55,210 bases of DNA from IMG/VR virus record IMGVR_UViG_3300049053_000107, positions 1-55,210 of that record. One strand, written 5' to 3'. Position 1 is the stretch's first letter; each line of letters begins with the position of its first letter. A program made the translations under genes and the position numbers. Below the pieces are notes generated by a model. That model saw only the letters and a program-made list of their open reading frames with translations, did not search any database and was not told where the DNA came from. This DNA is from a virus. Positions 7,763-18,119 of this stretch are shown piece by piece.

Positions 7763-8892
7763 AAAACCTCATCCCACGATTGCCAAATATTTCTATGCCC
7801 TGTATCATTGGGATGAATGTCGTCGTCGTCCATATTCACCCCTACCGTAAGCGTTCCCCTGTATAAATTCTGATCCACTTTCCTCACATCATATCCCAAT
7901 GCAATAAATTCATCAGCAACAGCAAAAATTGAATCTCTTGCAACGTTGATAATTGTATTATTAAGAGTAATGCCCCCACTGGCTAATACATCATAACGGG
8001 CTTGCATCATATAACAAGGAGAACCAACAGCGATAACGGGCGAGGCTCCAGGACTTTTTACTGTGTAAAATCCATCGAAGTGAAACCTTGCATTAACATC
8101 AGAAAAACTCCTACATCTTAATTCGATTGTATGCGAGCCTGATGATAAACCCCTGTAAGTTCTTACGCCAGGCATATCAGAGCCGCCACCTGTATAGGCT
8201 GCACCCTCTACTAACCCCGTAGTAACAACACTCTCTATTGAATCGCCATCAATCCAAACCTGTATATGTGGTGAACCGGTATAAATGCTTGCATTGTGCA
8301 TGAACATAAATCCTATGTTCGTGCCTGTGAAATCATAAGTAATAGTAGCATTTCCAAATGTTACCAGCATCTCACCATCCTCCACATATTGACTGCGTGG
8401 CTTAGTAAAAACGTCACCTGAAATTGGAACTACTGATGTAGCTCCTGTAATATCAATTGCATCATCATTAGCGGGAGTAAAAGAAGAAATAAAAGAACTT
8501 GTAATAGCGTGTCTGTAACACTCCTGAATCTTATAATAGTTTTTAGTAGTTGCTCCTGTTATCTGTAAATCATTCAATCCTGCCGCTAGCAATACCACGT
8601 CATTATTATCAACCGGCATTACTTCATTAATCTTCTTTGATTGATACTCTACACCGCTACCGTTTATCCCGTAGTTTGTAATTTCTACATCCTGAGAAGC
8701 AGCAAGCCTATCCACCCAGGCAGAATCGTTCACAGTTGTTACGAAACGGGCAACTATGCTATTCCCATAGACTACCCAATCAGATGATAGAGGCGGAGTT
8801 GTGATATGCGTTTTGATTGCAGGGAACAGGCTTACTTGCCCCTTCGTACAGCTTGAAAAAAATATAAGTAGTATGAATATTAATACTCTCAC
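7759..8892 (-). CDS. SGNH/GDSL-type hydrolase, predicted lipoprotein
   Basis: 377 aa. The SGNH blocks are visible: VVYGNSIVARF (nucleophile S45), AAGLNDLQ (N107 region) and DDIHPNDTGH (D357, H360). A beta-sandwich-like insertion lies between about residues 160 and 270. The N-terminus (MRVLIFILLIFFSSCTKG) has a lipobox-like FSSC. Family members are esterases/deacetylases acting on acylated sugars; here it would probably deacetylate surface glycans during infection, next to fibre and glycosidase genes. It overlaps the long fibre gene by 4 nt. Confidence 0.75.
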   Translation of the reverse strand: MRVLIFILLIFFSSCTKGQVSLFPAIKTHITTPPLSSDWVVYGNSIVARFVTTVNDSAWVDRLAASQDVEITNYGINGSGVEYQSKKINEVMPVDNNDVVLLAAGLNDLQITGATTKNYYKIQECYRHAITSSFISSFTPANDDAIDITGATSVVPISGDVFTKPRSQYVEDGEMLVTFGNATITYDFTGTNIGFMFMHNASIYTGSPHIQVWIDGDSIESVVTTGLVEGAAYTGGGSDMPGVRTYRGLSSGSHTIELRCRSFSDVNARFHFDGFYTVKSPGASPVIAVGSPCYMMQARYDVLASGGITLNNTIINVARDSIFAVADEFIALGYDVRKVDQNLYRGTLTVGVNMDDDDIHPNDTGHRNIWQSWDEVF

Positions 8893-11576
8893 GGTGTTCT
8901 ATATTTTGGTTGAGAAACTTGGCTACCAGAGGAACCTTTGTTATCAATAGTTATGTACATAGTAGCAGTGGAAGGCGTGAAGTAAGAATCCAATGCGCCT
9001 TCTGCGAACATTTCAGTAAATGTTACGCCGTCTGAGCTGGTGTAGGTGGCAAATTTCCCATTAGCTTTTCTTTCTAAGCCTATCCAATGACTTACAGTAA
9101 TAGTGATGCCCGTATTTACAAATGAATTATCTGTTTTTACAAACCCAAGCGAACCGTCTGAGTAAAAGAATACAGCCCCTTGGTAATCGCTTGAAGAAGT
9201 GGGAGTATTTGTAGGCGTCCATCCTAAAAGTCCATCCAGAGAACTTGTAGAAGTCCTTTGCATTACTATCATTCCGCTTGTGGACGAAGCAAGCGGGCCT
9301 TCATTAGCTACGCTGATATGATCGTAGGTAACACCAGATTCGGTTGATACCCATATTTTAGAACCACCTGAAGTTTCGGTATTTACACCGCCACTAAAAG
9401 TTAAGTCAGTGAACGTTCCACCGCCACTGCCCACGAAACTAAACATCGTGTCAACAGCAACCCTATAAACTATTCTCTTACCGCCTGTACTGTCATACCA
9501 GTTATACTGCCTCCCATCAATCATTCCAGTATTTCCTGTTGCTGTTTCTATGTCGGCAGTAGAACTTAATACTTGAATAGAATCGAAACGATCACCAATT
9601 ACACCCGAATTAATTAACGCACGTAATAAGGCAATAGAATCTCTCATTACGGCCATTGAATCAGCAAGTCCGGTAGTTGGAGCTTCTCTTACTTTTATAA
9701 CTGTATCGCCGCTTTCTACTGTTACATATAAATCATCAATAGAACCGTCAACAAAGTCGGAAATGTCGATTGTAAGGAATTGTGATTGCTTCGTAAGAGT
9801 ATCTTTTGTTTGCCCGGCGGTTGGTGAAGGCAATTCAAAAGAATGGTTATCTGAATTTTTAAAAGATAGCTTTGGCGTTTTTATTATAGTGCTGTCAGGA
9901 TAAATATGAACCTTACTATAACTTTCGTCTGCCGCACCCTGTGCTTCTATAAGGAAATTTGAATTATTAGATAGATTGGTTGCTTCGAATCCGGCAAGTT
10001 CTTTTGTGTCGTAATAAGAATAACCCCCCAGCGTGTTATATGTGCCGTAACCCTCGCTCCATCTGCCTAATTGCTTTTTTACGCCTAATTGAAAGTTTAG
10101 GGTAGAATCAATGTGAAGAAATTTATTATTACCATCTATGGTTCTATTTGTTTTTAAAGCACTATCCGAATTGTAAAAATTTAATCCATTACCTGAACCG
10201 CTGCCGCTTATGGTTCCTAAATCAATAGTTCCATTTGAATTTGAACTGTATCTTGTTCCGTTTATTTTTACTGCAAGGGGTATCGTACCAGAAGAATCTG
10301 GAAAAGTAAAAAGCCTGTCAGAAGTAACAGGAAATTTTAATTCTCCCCAACTAGAACCGCCGTTGGTGGTCATTGATATAGTAGCGCCGCCTGTAAAACC
10401 ACCTGTTACTCTTGCGTTAGCTGTGCCATCTGCATCTAAAATAAATGTTGATCCATCATTAAACCTTAAATGAGTTCCTGCATTTATTGTGTTACCTGTG
10501 GTTAAAACTTGCTGTATTGTTGGAACTGAGCTTAACGCTCCAATATCACTTAATACCTCTGCACCACTTCTAAGGGAAATAGAGCCATCTGAATTTATTC
10601 TTATCCATCTTTGTCCGGCTGGTGTAGCAACGGTGAAAATATTTTGACCTACTGTTGTACCTCCTAAGTTTGTTCTTGCTGTTGGCGCACTTCCTAAATC
10701 GGAAAGATTATTTGTAATTTTTAAGGCAAGTGGATCAGATTCGCTTGTTAGATAAGAAGGTGTAAAAAACTCATAGGCTGTATTCGCTGCGTTCCTTCTT
10801 AATAGTTGGTTTGCTATTCCTGCTGTATAAGAAGGGGTTGTGCCCAAAAAAGATACTATTCCTGTTCCTGATAAAGCAGCTTGCTTGTTATTGAACGTTG
10901 TCCAGTCTGTTGTATTTAATAAACCTCTGTTACTACCTGAAGCTGTAGGGAAATTAAAAGTGTGTGCTGTACCTGCTGAAGCAATATTAAAATCTGTTCC
11001 TGTTGTTCCAGTTGCAAATGTTTGAGTAACGCCCTCTAATCCATTTAAAGAAGTAATACCGCTTGATGATCCTGACCAAGAAATAACACCAGTTGCAGGA
11101 TTATAGGATATGCCACCACTGCCTGCACTAATTAAATTTCTTCCAGCCGTTGTAAAATCTGATATGTCTGCTGCTATGTGGCTATGAACAGTATTAGCTT
11201 TTCCTGCGAGTAAAGCATTTGTAGCAGATTGCGTATAATAATTTGCTGCAAGGACTGTATTGATGCTGTCTATTCCTTTTTGTCTCCATGCTCTTGTAGA
11301 AATTGAAGTTGTATCAACTTTAAACATATTCGTGGATAGCGATAAGCCGTATCCAGCAATGTATGAACCACCAGCGCCTCCTGAACCTTCACCTACAGCA
11401 TACCACTTTTTTGCTGCGGTTAGACTTCTTACTACATACAGAGTAGAATCTTCTGACTTAAACACCATTTGACCTAACCTGGTAGGTACGTAAGCCGTAT
11501 CTCTTATTGTCACATATATTTGACCATTAGCTAAAAAACTTAGCAACAGAATCCAAAAAAATAGTAATTTCTTCAT
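8889..11576 (-). CDS. Long tail fibre protein with N-terminal signal peptide
   Basis: 895 aa. Mostly G/S/T/N-rich fibre sequence with repeated short motifs such as SGSSSGITSLNGLEGV and TTGNTINAGTHLRFND, which are common in Bacteroidota phage fibres. The C-terminal ~150 residues look like a jelly-roll/lectin-like domain (SGGSKIWVSTESGVTYDH, IGLERKANGKFATYTSSDG). The first ~19 residues (MKKLLFFWILLLSFLANGQ) are a signal peptide. It lies downstream of the tail hub gene, the usual place for a receptor-binding fibre. Confidence 0.65.
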   Translation of the reverse strand: MKKLLFFWILLLSFLANGQIYVTIRDTAYVPTRLGQMVFKSEDSTLYVVRSLTAAKKWYAVGEGSGGAGGSYIAGYGLSLSTNMFKVDTTSISTRAWRQKGIDSINTVLAANYYTQSATNALLAGKANTVHSHIAADISDFTTAGRNLISAGSGGISYNPATGVISWSGSSSGITSLNGLEGVTQTFATGTTGTDFNIASAGTAHTFNFPTASGSNRGLLNTTDWTTFNNKQAALSGTGIVSFLGTTPSYTAGIANQLLRRNAANTAYEFFTPSYLTSESDPLALKITNNLSDLGSAPTARTNLGGTTVGQNIFTVATPAGQRWIRINSDGSISLRSGAEVLSDIGALSSVPTIQQVLTTGNTINAGTHLRFNDGSTFILDADGTANARVTGGFTGGATISMTTNGGSSWGELKFPVTSDRLFTFPDSSGTIPLAVKINGTRYSSNSNGTIDLGTISGSGSGNGLNFYNSDSALKTNRTIDGNNKFLHIDSTLNFQLGVKKQLGRWSEGYGTYNTLGGYSYYDTKELAGFEATNLSNNSNFLIEAQGAADESYSKVHIYPDSTIIKTPKLSFKNSDNHSFELPSPTAGQTKDTLTKQSQFLTIDISDFVDGSIDDLYVTVESGDTVIKVREAPTTGLADSMAVMRDSIALLRALINSGVIGDRFDSIQVLSSTADIETATGNTGMIDGRQYNWYDSTGGKRIVYRVAVDTMFSFVGSGGGTFTDLTFSGGVNTETSGGSKIWVSTESGVTYDHISVANEGPLASSTSGMIVMQRTSTSSLDGLLGWTPTNTPTSSSDYQGAVFFYSDGSLGFVKTDNSFVNTGITITVSHWIGLERKANGKFATYTSSDGVTFTEMFAEGALDSYFTPSTATMYITIDNKGSSGSQVSQPKYRTP

Positions 11577-11578
11577 AT

Positions 11579-11956
11579 CTAATATTGTTCAATGCTTACT
11601 CGTTCTAAATCAGCCCAAGCCACATTCACTGTTATTAATCCGGTCGTATCGTCAAATGAGTATTTTCTCATAGTGCTATCTCCTATAGTGTGCTGTTTTA
11701 ATTCATCTCTGAAAAGCCTTATTCTTTTACCAATCAAAGCCGCATTTGTATAAGTAAACGCTCCTGCTACTGGTGCTCCTCCTGTTACGCCTATCTGAAA
11801 CTCAATGTCAGTAGCGCCTAAACTTTGCAACATCGTACTCCAACGCCGGAACACTGTTAAACCAGTCAAAGCATCGGTAAACCAAACCAATTCATTTGCC
11901 CCTGGTAAACTGGTTACTATCGCTGCGCTGTCTACGGCATTTTGTTCACAAGCCAT
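11579..11956 (-). CDS. Minor structural protein, unknown
   Basis: 125 aa, no recognised domain; mostly beta-strand-like sequence with an aromatic/charged C-terminus (NVAWADLERVSIEQY). Its start codon overlaps the stop of the tail hub gene, and the fibre gene follows after 2 nt. Probably a small tail tip or fibre attachment protein by position. Confidence 0.5.
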   Translation of the reverse strand: MACEQNAVDSAAIVTSLPGANELVWFTDALTGLTVFRRWSTMLQSLGATDIEFQIGVTGGAPVAGAFTYTNAALIGKRIRLFRDELKQHTIGDSTMRKYSFDDTTGLITVNVAWADLERVSIEQY

Positions 11957-14817
11957 TAGCTTAATATTACTTTTTCACCATTAATTAATACCAGGCAATC
12001 ATTTATTTTTAGCCACGGGCAACACTCGCCTATAGGTGTAACAGGATTATCAAATCTTTTCAACAGTTTCATTTCGCATCTTTCTTCTGAAAAATTATAT
12101 GTCAGCTTATAGGGCCATCCTGCTATATATTCACCTTCGGGATTTTTTACTGTTATATAGCCGTAATTTTTAGTTGGTGAGCTTGCACCTCGCATTGCTT
12201 CGTTTATCAACAACACCTGGTCAGGTGAAAGTCTGCATTTTAGATTCATCCATTCAGGCCGATATATGTACCCATCCGTATTCAAATCATCAATTGCTAC
12301 GTGCTGTTTTTCTTCCCATAAATCTTTATTTACATCACCCATTGGGTTTTCTTCTGTGGGTAAAAACTGCGTCGTCAAAGCACCATTTTTATCAACAAAA
12401 GTGTTTTTTACTTCATCGCTTTCGCTCTTAAACGCCCAGCTACCTACCAACCATTTAGCCCAATTAAGAAACATGCGAAGCGGTGATATGCGTAAGTTGT
12501 AAGCCGTCTCGGGCGAAATGAGATTGTCAACAGTCTGAAATGCTTCTGCTCTTTCCGCTCTGAAGTCACTACCATCTCTGCGCAGGGCAACAATAAACGG
12601 TTCTTCATCATTTTCGTAAGAATCCGTAGGTGTGTCAGCGTATTGTTGTCTGCGGCTATCTTCCAAAGAATAACCGCTTGCTATAAAATCACTTTTTGCA
12701 ATGAACTTGTTTTTATGAGACTTAATAGGCGCTAAACGTTCATGTTTCGTGTTGAATTCATCAAGCGTATTATGCCCATCTTCTTTATACTTGTTGTATC
12801 CAATTTCCAGCTCATTGTAAATAAGATCCTTTGCTACTTCCTCTTCATAAGTTTCAATACTTTCTTTGTTATTATAGTTTGGAGAGATTACCAGAATTTC
12901 ATTGTCCTGGTAAAAAAACCCTAGTTTTTCAACCCGTACTTCTTCCCTGAGACCTCTTTGTTCAAAACCAAACCCTATTGAAGCGATTGACTTTGTACTA
13001 TTCAATGCTGTTTTAAGGCTTATGTTTAAAGGTTTTTGATCAGCGTCAAAATTTCTTATGTTGAAACCGTTGGTAATTGCATAAAGCGAAAACTCACCGT
13101 CTTTTGCATTAAGGTTATTCAGTGTAGCCAGTAATTGAGAAGAAAGCCTACCCTGGTTATTTGTAGTGACTTTTAAAAGGTGATTGATCACATCGTGTAA
13201 AAGCCACATCTTAGAAGTGCTTTCAGGAGCCGATTCGAAAGATTCAGCTACGATAGACGTGTTTTCTGCACGTACTCTTGCTTTGTGTTTTCCTTCTATA
13301 GAAGCATCATAAAATGCATAAATGTAAACTTCATCGTCCTTTTTAAGATCCAGTGCAGGTATGCTGTCGTCGATCACTAAAACTTTTGATTGACTGTTAA
13401 TAGAAGCAGTTTGATCATTCCAGTGTCCATTTACCGTAGGGCCTATTTGCTGAGAGTAAAATTCTACCCCGGCTCGTATAACTTTAAAAAATGGTTTTAT
13501 AGTATAGTCGTCACTATCTGCTGTGGTAGTAGCTTTTCTTTGTAAGTCGATATATAGTGTACTTTTTATTTCAGAAAAAGTAACAACGCCGTCAAAATCC
13601 AGCTTCAGATTATACAGCGAATTGGCAACCGGGTTCAGATCAGATGCGTTCAATCCATATCCGAAATACGTACTTATCTCAGAAAGAACGGGATTGCTTG
13701 TGTCAGGTAAAAAATAAATATCGCCGTTATCTACGTAGGAAATCCAATCTGTTTGCGTACTGTTATCAATACTTAAACTTAAACGGCTTATAAACTTTTT
13801 GGAATGTAGTATAACATCGAAAGGCTGCGGTGAAATAATTGGCTCGCCATCCAAAGTTTCTGTAGCCTTCATTGACACCTTAGTTTCAAAACGACTTTGC
13901 AACAAATCGCTAAAATCTTTACGGTCTACGGATAAAGCCACACGCCCGAAAAGATTTTTACGGGTATTGAAATTCAGCTTTCCTTCAAACAATACAAATT
14001 CACTGCTGCCGTAAGTGAAACCGTATTTAAGTATTACTTCTGCGTCATTGCCGTAAAGTGAATACTGTTCTTCAATCAAGTCTTTTCCTGCATCGCAATC
14101 AAATTCTAATTGCACTTCGCCGTCTGAGTATTGGTGGTTCCAGCCATGCCAATCTTTATCCCGTTCACCGACTATACCAACAGCATCCCATTTTATTGGC
14201 TCTCTCACTAAATGCTCTGTATCTTCAATAACTAATTTGAAGAAATAGCAGATTCTTTCTTTCCAGGGAAAGCCTCCGGAACTGGTTGGTGCTATGGTTT
14301 CATTTGTTCTATTTACTGAAACGACTTCGCTATGCGTACAGCCAACATTGTCTTTTACATAGAGTATGTACACTCCTTTTACAAGTCCGACGAATTCATT
14401 TTGCAATTGCCAGGTTACGTTATCGAGAGAATATTTTATTGGACTGTTAGAAGATGAAGCGGTTACTTTAATGCTGCCATCGTAATTACCAATGTAGCTT
14501 TCATCTTCTACAGCAACTTCACTTACTGCAAGATCGCAACTAGGGGCCGGGATAAAACCGCATTCGGCAACATTATAATCTATGGTTACGTAAGTGAATG
14601 GTGTAATAAGGCTTGCGTATATAAAATGCTTATTACCCTCAAAACAAAGGCTTGTTATTTCTTCACCAGAAGGCATACCCAATTGCTCTTCTGTAACCTC
14701 GTCTAATTCGGGATCAGGTCCAGAAACATTCACATAGTTATCCCTTGTCTCTGGGTCATAGAAACAATTGTAGGCTGTGCTACCGATAACAAACGATCTT
14801 ATGAATACTTCAGCCAT
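11956..14817 (-). CDS. Large tail tip/hub protein with a SprB-like repeat
   Basis: 953 aa, between the tape measure and fibre genes, the position of tail-tip/hub proteins in siphophages. Residues about 100-165 match the SprB-type repeat of Bacteroidota surface adhesins (GSIKVTASSSNSPIKYSLD then GVYILYVKDNVGCTH). Downstream is a baseplate-like region (WKERICYFFKLVIEDTEH; VEKLGFFYQDNEILVIS), and the C-terminus has Cys pairs (GECCPWLKINDC). Start overlaps the tape measure stop (TAATG). Expected to close the tail and link it to the fibres. Confidence 0.6.
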   Translation of the reverse strand: MAEVFIRSFVIGSTAYNCFYDPETRDNYVNVSGPDPELDEVTEEQLGMPSGEEITSLCFEGNKHFIYASLITPFTYVTIDYNVAECGFIPAPSCDLAVSEVAVEDESYIGNYDGSIKVTASSSNSPIKYSLDNVTWQLQNEFVGLVKGVYILYVKDNVGCTHSEVVSVNRTNETIAPTSSGGFPWKERICYFFKLVIEDTEHLVREPIKWDAVGIVGERDKDWHGWNHQYSDGEVQLEFDCDAGKDLIEEQYSLYGNDAEVILKYGFTYGSSEFVLFEGKLNFNTRKNLFGRVALSVDRKDFSDLLQSRFETKVSMKATETLDGEPIISPQPFDVILHSKKFISRLSLSIDNSTQTDWISYVDNGDIYFLPDTSNPVLSEISTYFGYGLNASDLNPVANSLYNLKLDFDGVVTFSEIKSTLYIDLQRKATTTADSDDYTIKPFFKVIRAGVEFYSQQIGPTVNGHWNDQTASINSQSKVLVIDDSIPALDLKKDDEVYIYAFYDASIEGKHKARVRAENTSIVAESFESAPESTSKMWLLHDVINHLLKVTTNNQGRLSSQLLATLNNLNAKDGEFSLYAITNGFNIRNFDADQKPLNISLKTALNSTKSIASIGFGFEQRGLREEVRVEKLGFFYQDNEILVISPNYNNKESIETYEEEVAKDLIYNELEIGYNKYKEDGHNTLDEFNTKHERLAPIKSHKNKFIAKSDFIASGYSLEDSRRQQYADTPTDSYENDEEPFIVALRRDGSDFRAERAEAFQTVDNLISPETAYNLRISPLRMFLNWAKWLVGSWAFKSESDEVKNTFVDKNGALTTQFLPTEENPMGDVNKDLWEEKQHVAIDDLNTDGYIYRPEWMNLKCRLSPDQVLLINEAMRGASSPTKNYGYITVKNPEGEYIAGWPYKLTYNFSEERCEMKLLKRFDNPVTPIGECCPWLKINDCLVLINGEKVILS

Positions 14818-17800
14818 TAATTAAATGAGTGTCTTTTATTTAAATAGGTGTTTAGCCCATTTTTATTTTCTTGTGATCTGCGATAGCCTTTTTCATCCCA
14901 ACTATTCCGTTCTACTGTTATGTTGCCAACCGTATCTTTCATTATACCGCGCATTTCATCTTTAGAAATGCCCTTGCGGTCAAAAGCTCTTACCAAATTG
15001 TTCACTGCTTCTTTTTGTTTTCCATCACTGATTTGCCTGGTGAGCGCTGAAGTTGCTTTATCAGCAATGTTGTTCTCGGCCCTTAAAGCATGGTCAATGA
15101 TGCGCTTACTTTCTTCATGCGTCCAAACACGTTCACCACCTTTCATATCCATAATCTGAGGCTCACGGGCTACATACATTCTACCGTTACGCTCAATTAA
15201 CTCAAAACCTGCTTCACCTACTAAAGCTTTACCTACAGGTGCAGACTTAGTACCTTTTGCAAACTTTGGTAAAGGACGACTAGCTACTAAAGCTGCCTGG
15301 AATGCACCTTGTGCCAGTGCATAAGCAGACCATGGCAAACCAAATGTCAATGGACTGGCTGCAACTGCTTTTATCACACCAATTGCTGTATTAATAGCTA
15401 TCTCAAATAAGGCCATTGTCTTTTCACGTTTGGCCTGTTTTGTTTTTTCAGCATTGATGCGTTTTTGATATTCTTTTTCGATTTTCTCACGAGCTGCAGC
15501 GTTGCTGCCTGCTATTTCCAATTCTTTATTACGGGCATTTTCTAATTGGCGAATCCGGTTATCACTGGCTATTTGCTGATTGTCGGCGAGAGTAGAAAAT
15601 AATTGGTCGCTTGCCTGTTGTGCATAATCAGCGATAAGATCAATTGTTTCTCTGCGGTGACGTGCAGTAAGTAAAGCCTGTTCATGTTCTATTTCCTGAA
15701 TGGCTTCAGTATTGCCTACATACAGGCGTTTAATTTTTTCCAGGTATTCCATTTCCTCACGATAACTAACATCTCTGCGATTACGCTCAATTTCCATTTT
15801 ACGGGCTTCAGCGTCTACGGTTGCTTCTACCACTCTGTCAGCTGCACCGCCTGCGTCTACCACACCGCGATCAGATATTTTAGTACTACGAGAAGAGAGT
15901 TTATCTACCGGCCCTCTTTCCCTGTTTTTTTCAAGGAATTTGGATATTTCAACTTCAGCTTCAATAATTTCTTTTTTCAAATTGGTAATACGTTCCTGGT
16001 CTGCATGCTTGCCAAGCTCCAATTCTTTTTCAATAGATTTTTCTAAGTAGGTAACAGTCAGCCAATACTTCTGTTCCTGAAACTCTTTTTCAGTAATTAT
16101 TTTATCAACACTTTTATCTTCAGCTAGTTTTATATCAAGTTCTGCTTCCGCTTTTAATAAATCTTGTGCTTTGCGGTTTGCGGCTATGCGTTCACGAAGT
16201 TTTTCTTCAGCGCTGTCCTTACTGTCTTTTTTATTGGCTTCACCTAAAGCCTTCATTTCTGCATTATGCTTTTGTGCATTATGCGCTTCCTCGTTATCTA
16301 AGACAAGGTGACGGCCTAAGTATTGTTTATAGATCCGTAATGCTTCAGCGTAGTCTTTTTCATCCTGCACATTTTTTGCACCGGTACTATTATCTGCGAT
16401 ATTTCTAGCAACAGTAACTGCAGCCCGTTTATCTGTTAAAGTTTCCCTACGTTGAGAACTGGTTTGAGATTGGAAATTATTAAAATCCTGTTCCTTCAAT
16501 TGAGCCTGTACGTTAGCCCTAGTATTACTACCATTGAATATTCCGATAAAACTTTTCCATGAAGGTGAATTGGTAAATACATTTAAGCTATCAAAGAAAG
16601 AAGCCATACCTCTTTTTACCTCAGTCCAAAAACTTACCATACCGCTTTTCTGTCCAAAACTTTGAAGGAAACGATTAAATGAGTTGGTTAACCTGTTCGT
16701 CTCATTGGTTAATTGCTGCGCATTCTCAATGGCTGATTTGCTGTATGTCTTATTTAAGATATCTGCAACTTTTGGTAAAATGTCAGAAGCAAGTACTTCA
16801 CCACTACGAAGCATTTTATCGAGTTTAGCAGTACTAACACCAGCAGCTTGCGCAAATATGTTGAACGCACCAGGTAAATGCTCACCTAATTGCTGTCTCA
16901 GTTCTTCAGCGCTTACCTTGCCTTTGGAAAGCATTTGCTGAATAGCACGTAAAGAGCTTTCAACTTGCACATTACTTAACTTCAGTGCGGTGCCTGCCTG
17001 TACAACTGCTTCAAATATTTTACGGGTTTGTGCACCTTCCAATGAAGTGCCTTTAGATGCGGCCGTAAGTGATTTGTAGCTAATAGCCAAATTGTTCAAA
17101 TCCTGACCGTACTTGTTTGCAATGCCTCTTAGAAACTCAATAGTTTCAGCAAGCTCCTGTTCGGTATCTACAACAGCACGTAAACCGGCTTCCATGTTCT
17201 GAAACTCAATATTGGCATTAATCACTTTATTAAATCCTGCAAGCAGTGTAGTAACAATTGCCAAAGGCCCGGCAATACCAAGTATCTGTGCACCTAATCC
17301 CGAAAAAGCCGATCTGTAATTACCTACACTCCTACCATAAGCCCCCATTGACGAATCAGCACGTTTCAATGCTTTATCCAGCGTTTCAATTTTATGCTGT
17401 AAGGCAACAGCTTCTTTATTTTGACGATTAATTGCACCAGTTGTAGCATTGAAAGCACCGGGCATAGCTTGCAAACGATTCTTAAGCTGTGTAAGCTCTA
17501 AAGACATTTGCTTATAAGAACCGCTTGTAGCATCCAGGTTCTTTTTAGTAACCCTTACCACTTCAGAAAAGCGGTGAACGTTGGGGATTACTTCGGCAAG
17601 GCGCTTATTAATCCGGTCAAGTTCCTGCCTGTAATTTGCATTTGACTTATCCAGATTATCATACTCTTTTTTAAGATTTTTTAGTTCCTGCTCCAACGCT
17701 TTTTGAGAAGCAGTAGTAGCATCCGTCACAACCCGTAAACCTGTCTCTGTGTCTCTTAATTTATTTTTACGGTCAATAATTTCATCTACGGCTCTTTTCA

Positions 17801-18023
17801 TTGCCTGAAGGACCACCGTAGCATTTACGTTACCTACATTAAACTTATTGAGAATTTCAACCGTTTTAAGAAGATCACTGTTGTATTCTTGTTGCCTGCG
17901 AGAGAGTTCTTTAAGCACCCCGCCAACGGTGGCAGCAAACTCTTTGGTTTGCTTCCTTGCCTCTCCCATGTCTCTAAAGAAACTAGGAAAATCGAATAAC
18001 TCTGTATGCTGAACTGCTGACAA
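14817..18023 (-). CDS. Tail tape measure protein
   Basis: 1068 aa, the second largest reading frame group of the window. Residues ~270-430 contain a tape-measure domain (IEFQNMEAGLRAVVDTEQEL, SNVQVESSLRAIQQMLSKGK, LRQQLGEHLPGAFNIFAQAA). Long coiled coils lie on both sides, and a hydrophobic stretch near 890-930 (AINTAIGVIKAVAASPLTFG) resembles the membrane-active segment of such proteins. The length implies a tail of roughly 150 nm (inference from about 1.5 angstrom per residue). The start chosen is TTG (TTG TCA GCA) because an in-frame stop lies just upstream; ATG at residue 19 is the alternative. Confidence 0.85.
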   Translation of the reverse strand: MSAVQHTELFDFPSFFRDMGEARKQTKEFAATVGGVLKELSRRQQEYNSDLLKTVEILNKFNVGNVNATVVLQAMKRAVDEIIDRKNKLRDTETGLRVVTDATTASQKALEQELKNLKKEYDNLDKSNANYRQELDRINKRLAEVIPNVHRFSEVVRVTKKNLDATSGSYKQMSLELTQLKNRLQAMPGAFNATTGAINRQNKEAVALQHKIETLDKALKRADSSMGAYGRSVGNYRSAFSGLGAQILGIAGPLAIVTTLLAGFNKVINANIEFQNMEAGLRAVVDTEQELAETIEFLRGIANKYGQDLNNLAISYKSLTAASKGTSLEGAQTRKIFEAVVQAGTALKLSNVQVESSLRAIQQMLSKGKVSAEELRQQLGEHLPGAFNIFAQAAGVSTAKLDKMLRSGEVLASDILPKVADILNKTYSKSAIENAQQLTNETNRLTNSFNRFLQSFGQKSGMVSFWTEVKRGMASFFDSLNVFTNSPSWKSFIGIFNGSNTRANVQAQLKEQDFNNFQSQTSSQRRETLTDKRAAVTVARNIADNSTGAKNVQDEKDYAEALRIYKQYLGRHLVLDNEEAHNAQKHNAEMKALGEANKKDSKDSAEEKLRERIAANRKAQDLLKAEAELDIKLAEDKSVDKIITEKEFQEQKYWLTVTYLEKSIEKELELGKHADQERITNLKKEIIEAEVEISKFLEKNRERGPVDKLSSRSTKISDRGVVDAGGAADRVVEATVDAEARKMEIERNRRDVSYREEMEYLEKIKRLYVGNTEAIQEIEHEQALLTARHRRETIDLIADYAQQASDQLFSTLADNQQIASDNRIRQLENARNKELEIAGSNAAAREKIEKEYQKRINAEKTKQAKREKTMALFEIAINTAIGVIKAVAASPLTFGLPWSAYALAQGAFQAALVASRPLPKFAKGTKSAPVGKALVGEAGFELIERNGRMYVAREPQIMDMKGGERVWTHEESKRIIDHALRAENNIADKATSALTRQISDGKQKEAVNNLVRAFDRKGISKDEMRGIMKDTVGNITVERNSWDEKGYRRSQENKNGLNTYLNKRHSFN

Positions 18024-18059
18024 TACGAGACTGTTGAATTATTGAAACAATATGTATTC

Positions 18060-18071
18060 AACCGTCTCTGG
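18060..18071 (-). repeat. Shared leader element AACCGTCTCTGG (copy 1)
   Basis: On the minus strand this reads CCAGAGACGGTT and is preceded by ACACCAA. The same element occurs at 28228-28239, again between an RCTAA-N5-TTAGY palindrome and the start of a minus-strand structural gene. It could be part of a transcript leader or an activator site. Confidence 0.45.
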
Positions 18072-18090
18072 TTGGTGTGCTAAACGAAAA

Positions 18091-18107
18091 TACTAAAAAA
18101 CTTAGTA
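18091..18107. promoter_or_regulatory. Palindromic operator-like site TACTAA-N5-TTAGTA (copy a)
   Basis: TACTAAAAAACTTAGTA: perfect 6-bp inverted arms around a 5-nt AT-rich spacer. It lies in the 96-bp gap upstream of the tape measure gene, 68 nt before its start. Same geometry as the sites at 28271, 32327, 32606 and 53348. Confidence 0.6.
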
Positions 18108-18119
18108 AACTAAAGCCTT

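Noticed and set aside
6370-11576. DGR variable repeat in the tail fibre genes
   Set aside because: I looked for the GGCTTTTCGCTG and GCTCCCGC anchors of the TR in the fibre genes and saw none; the only VR copies I found are at 47.1 and 47.5 kb.
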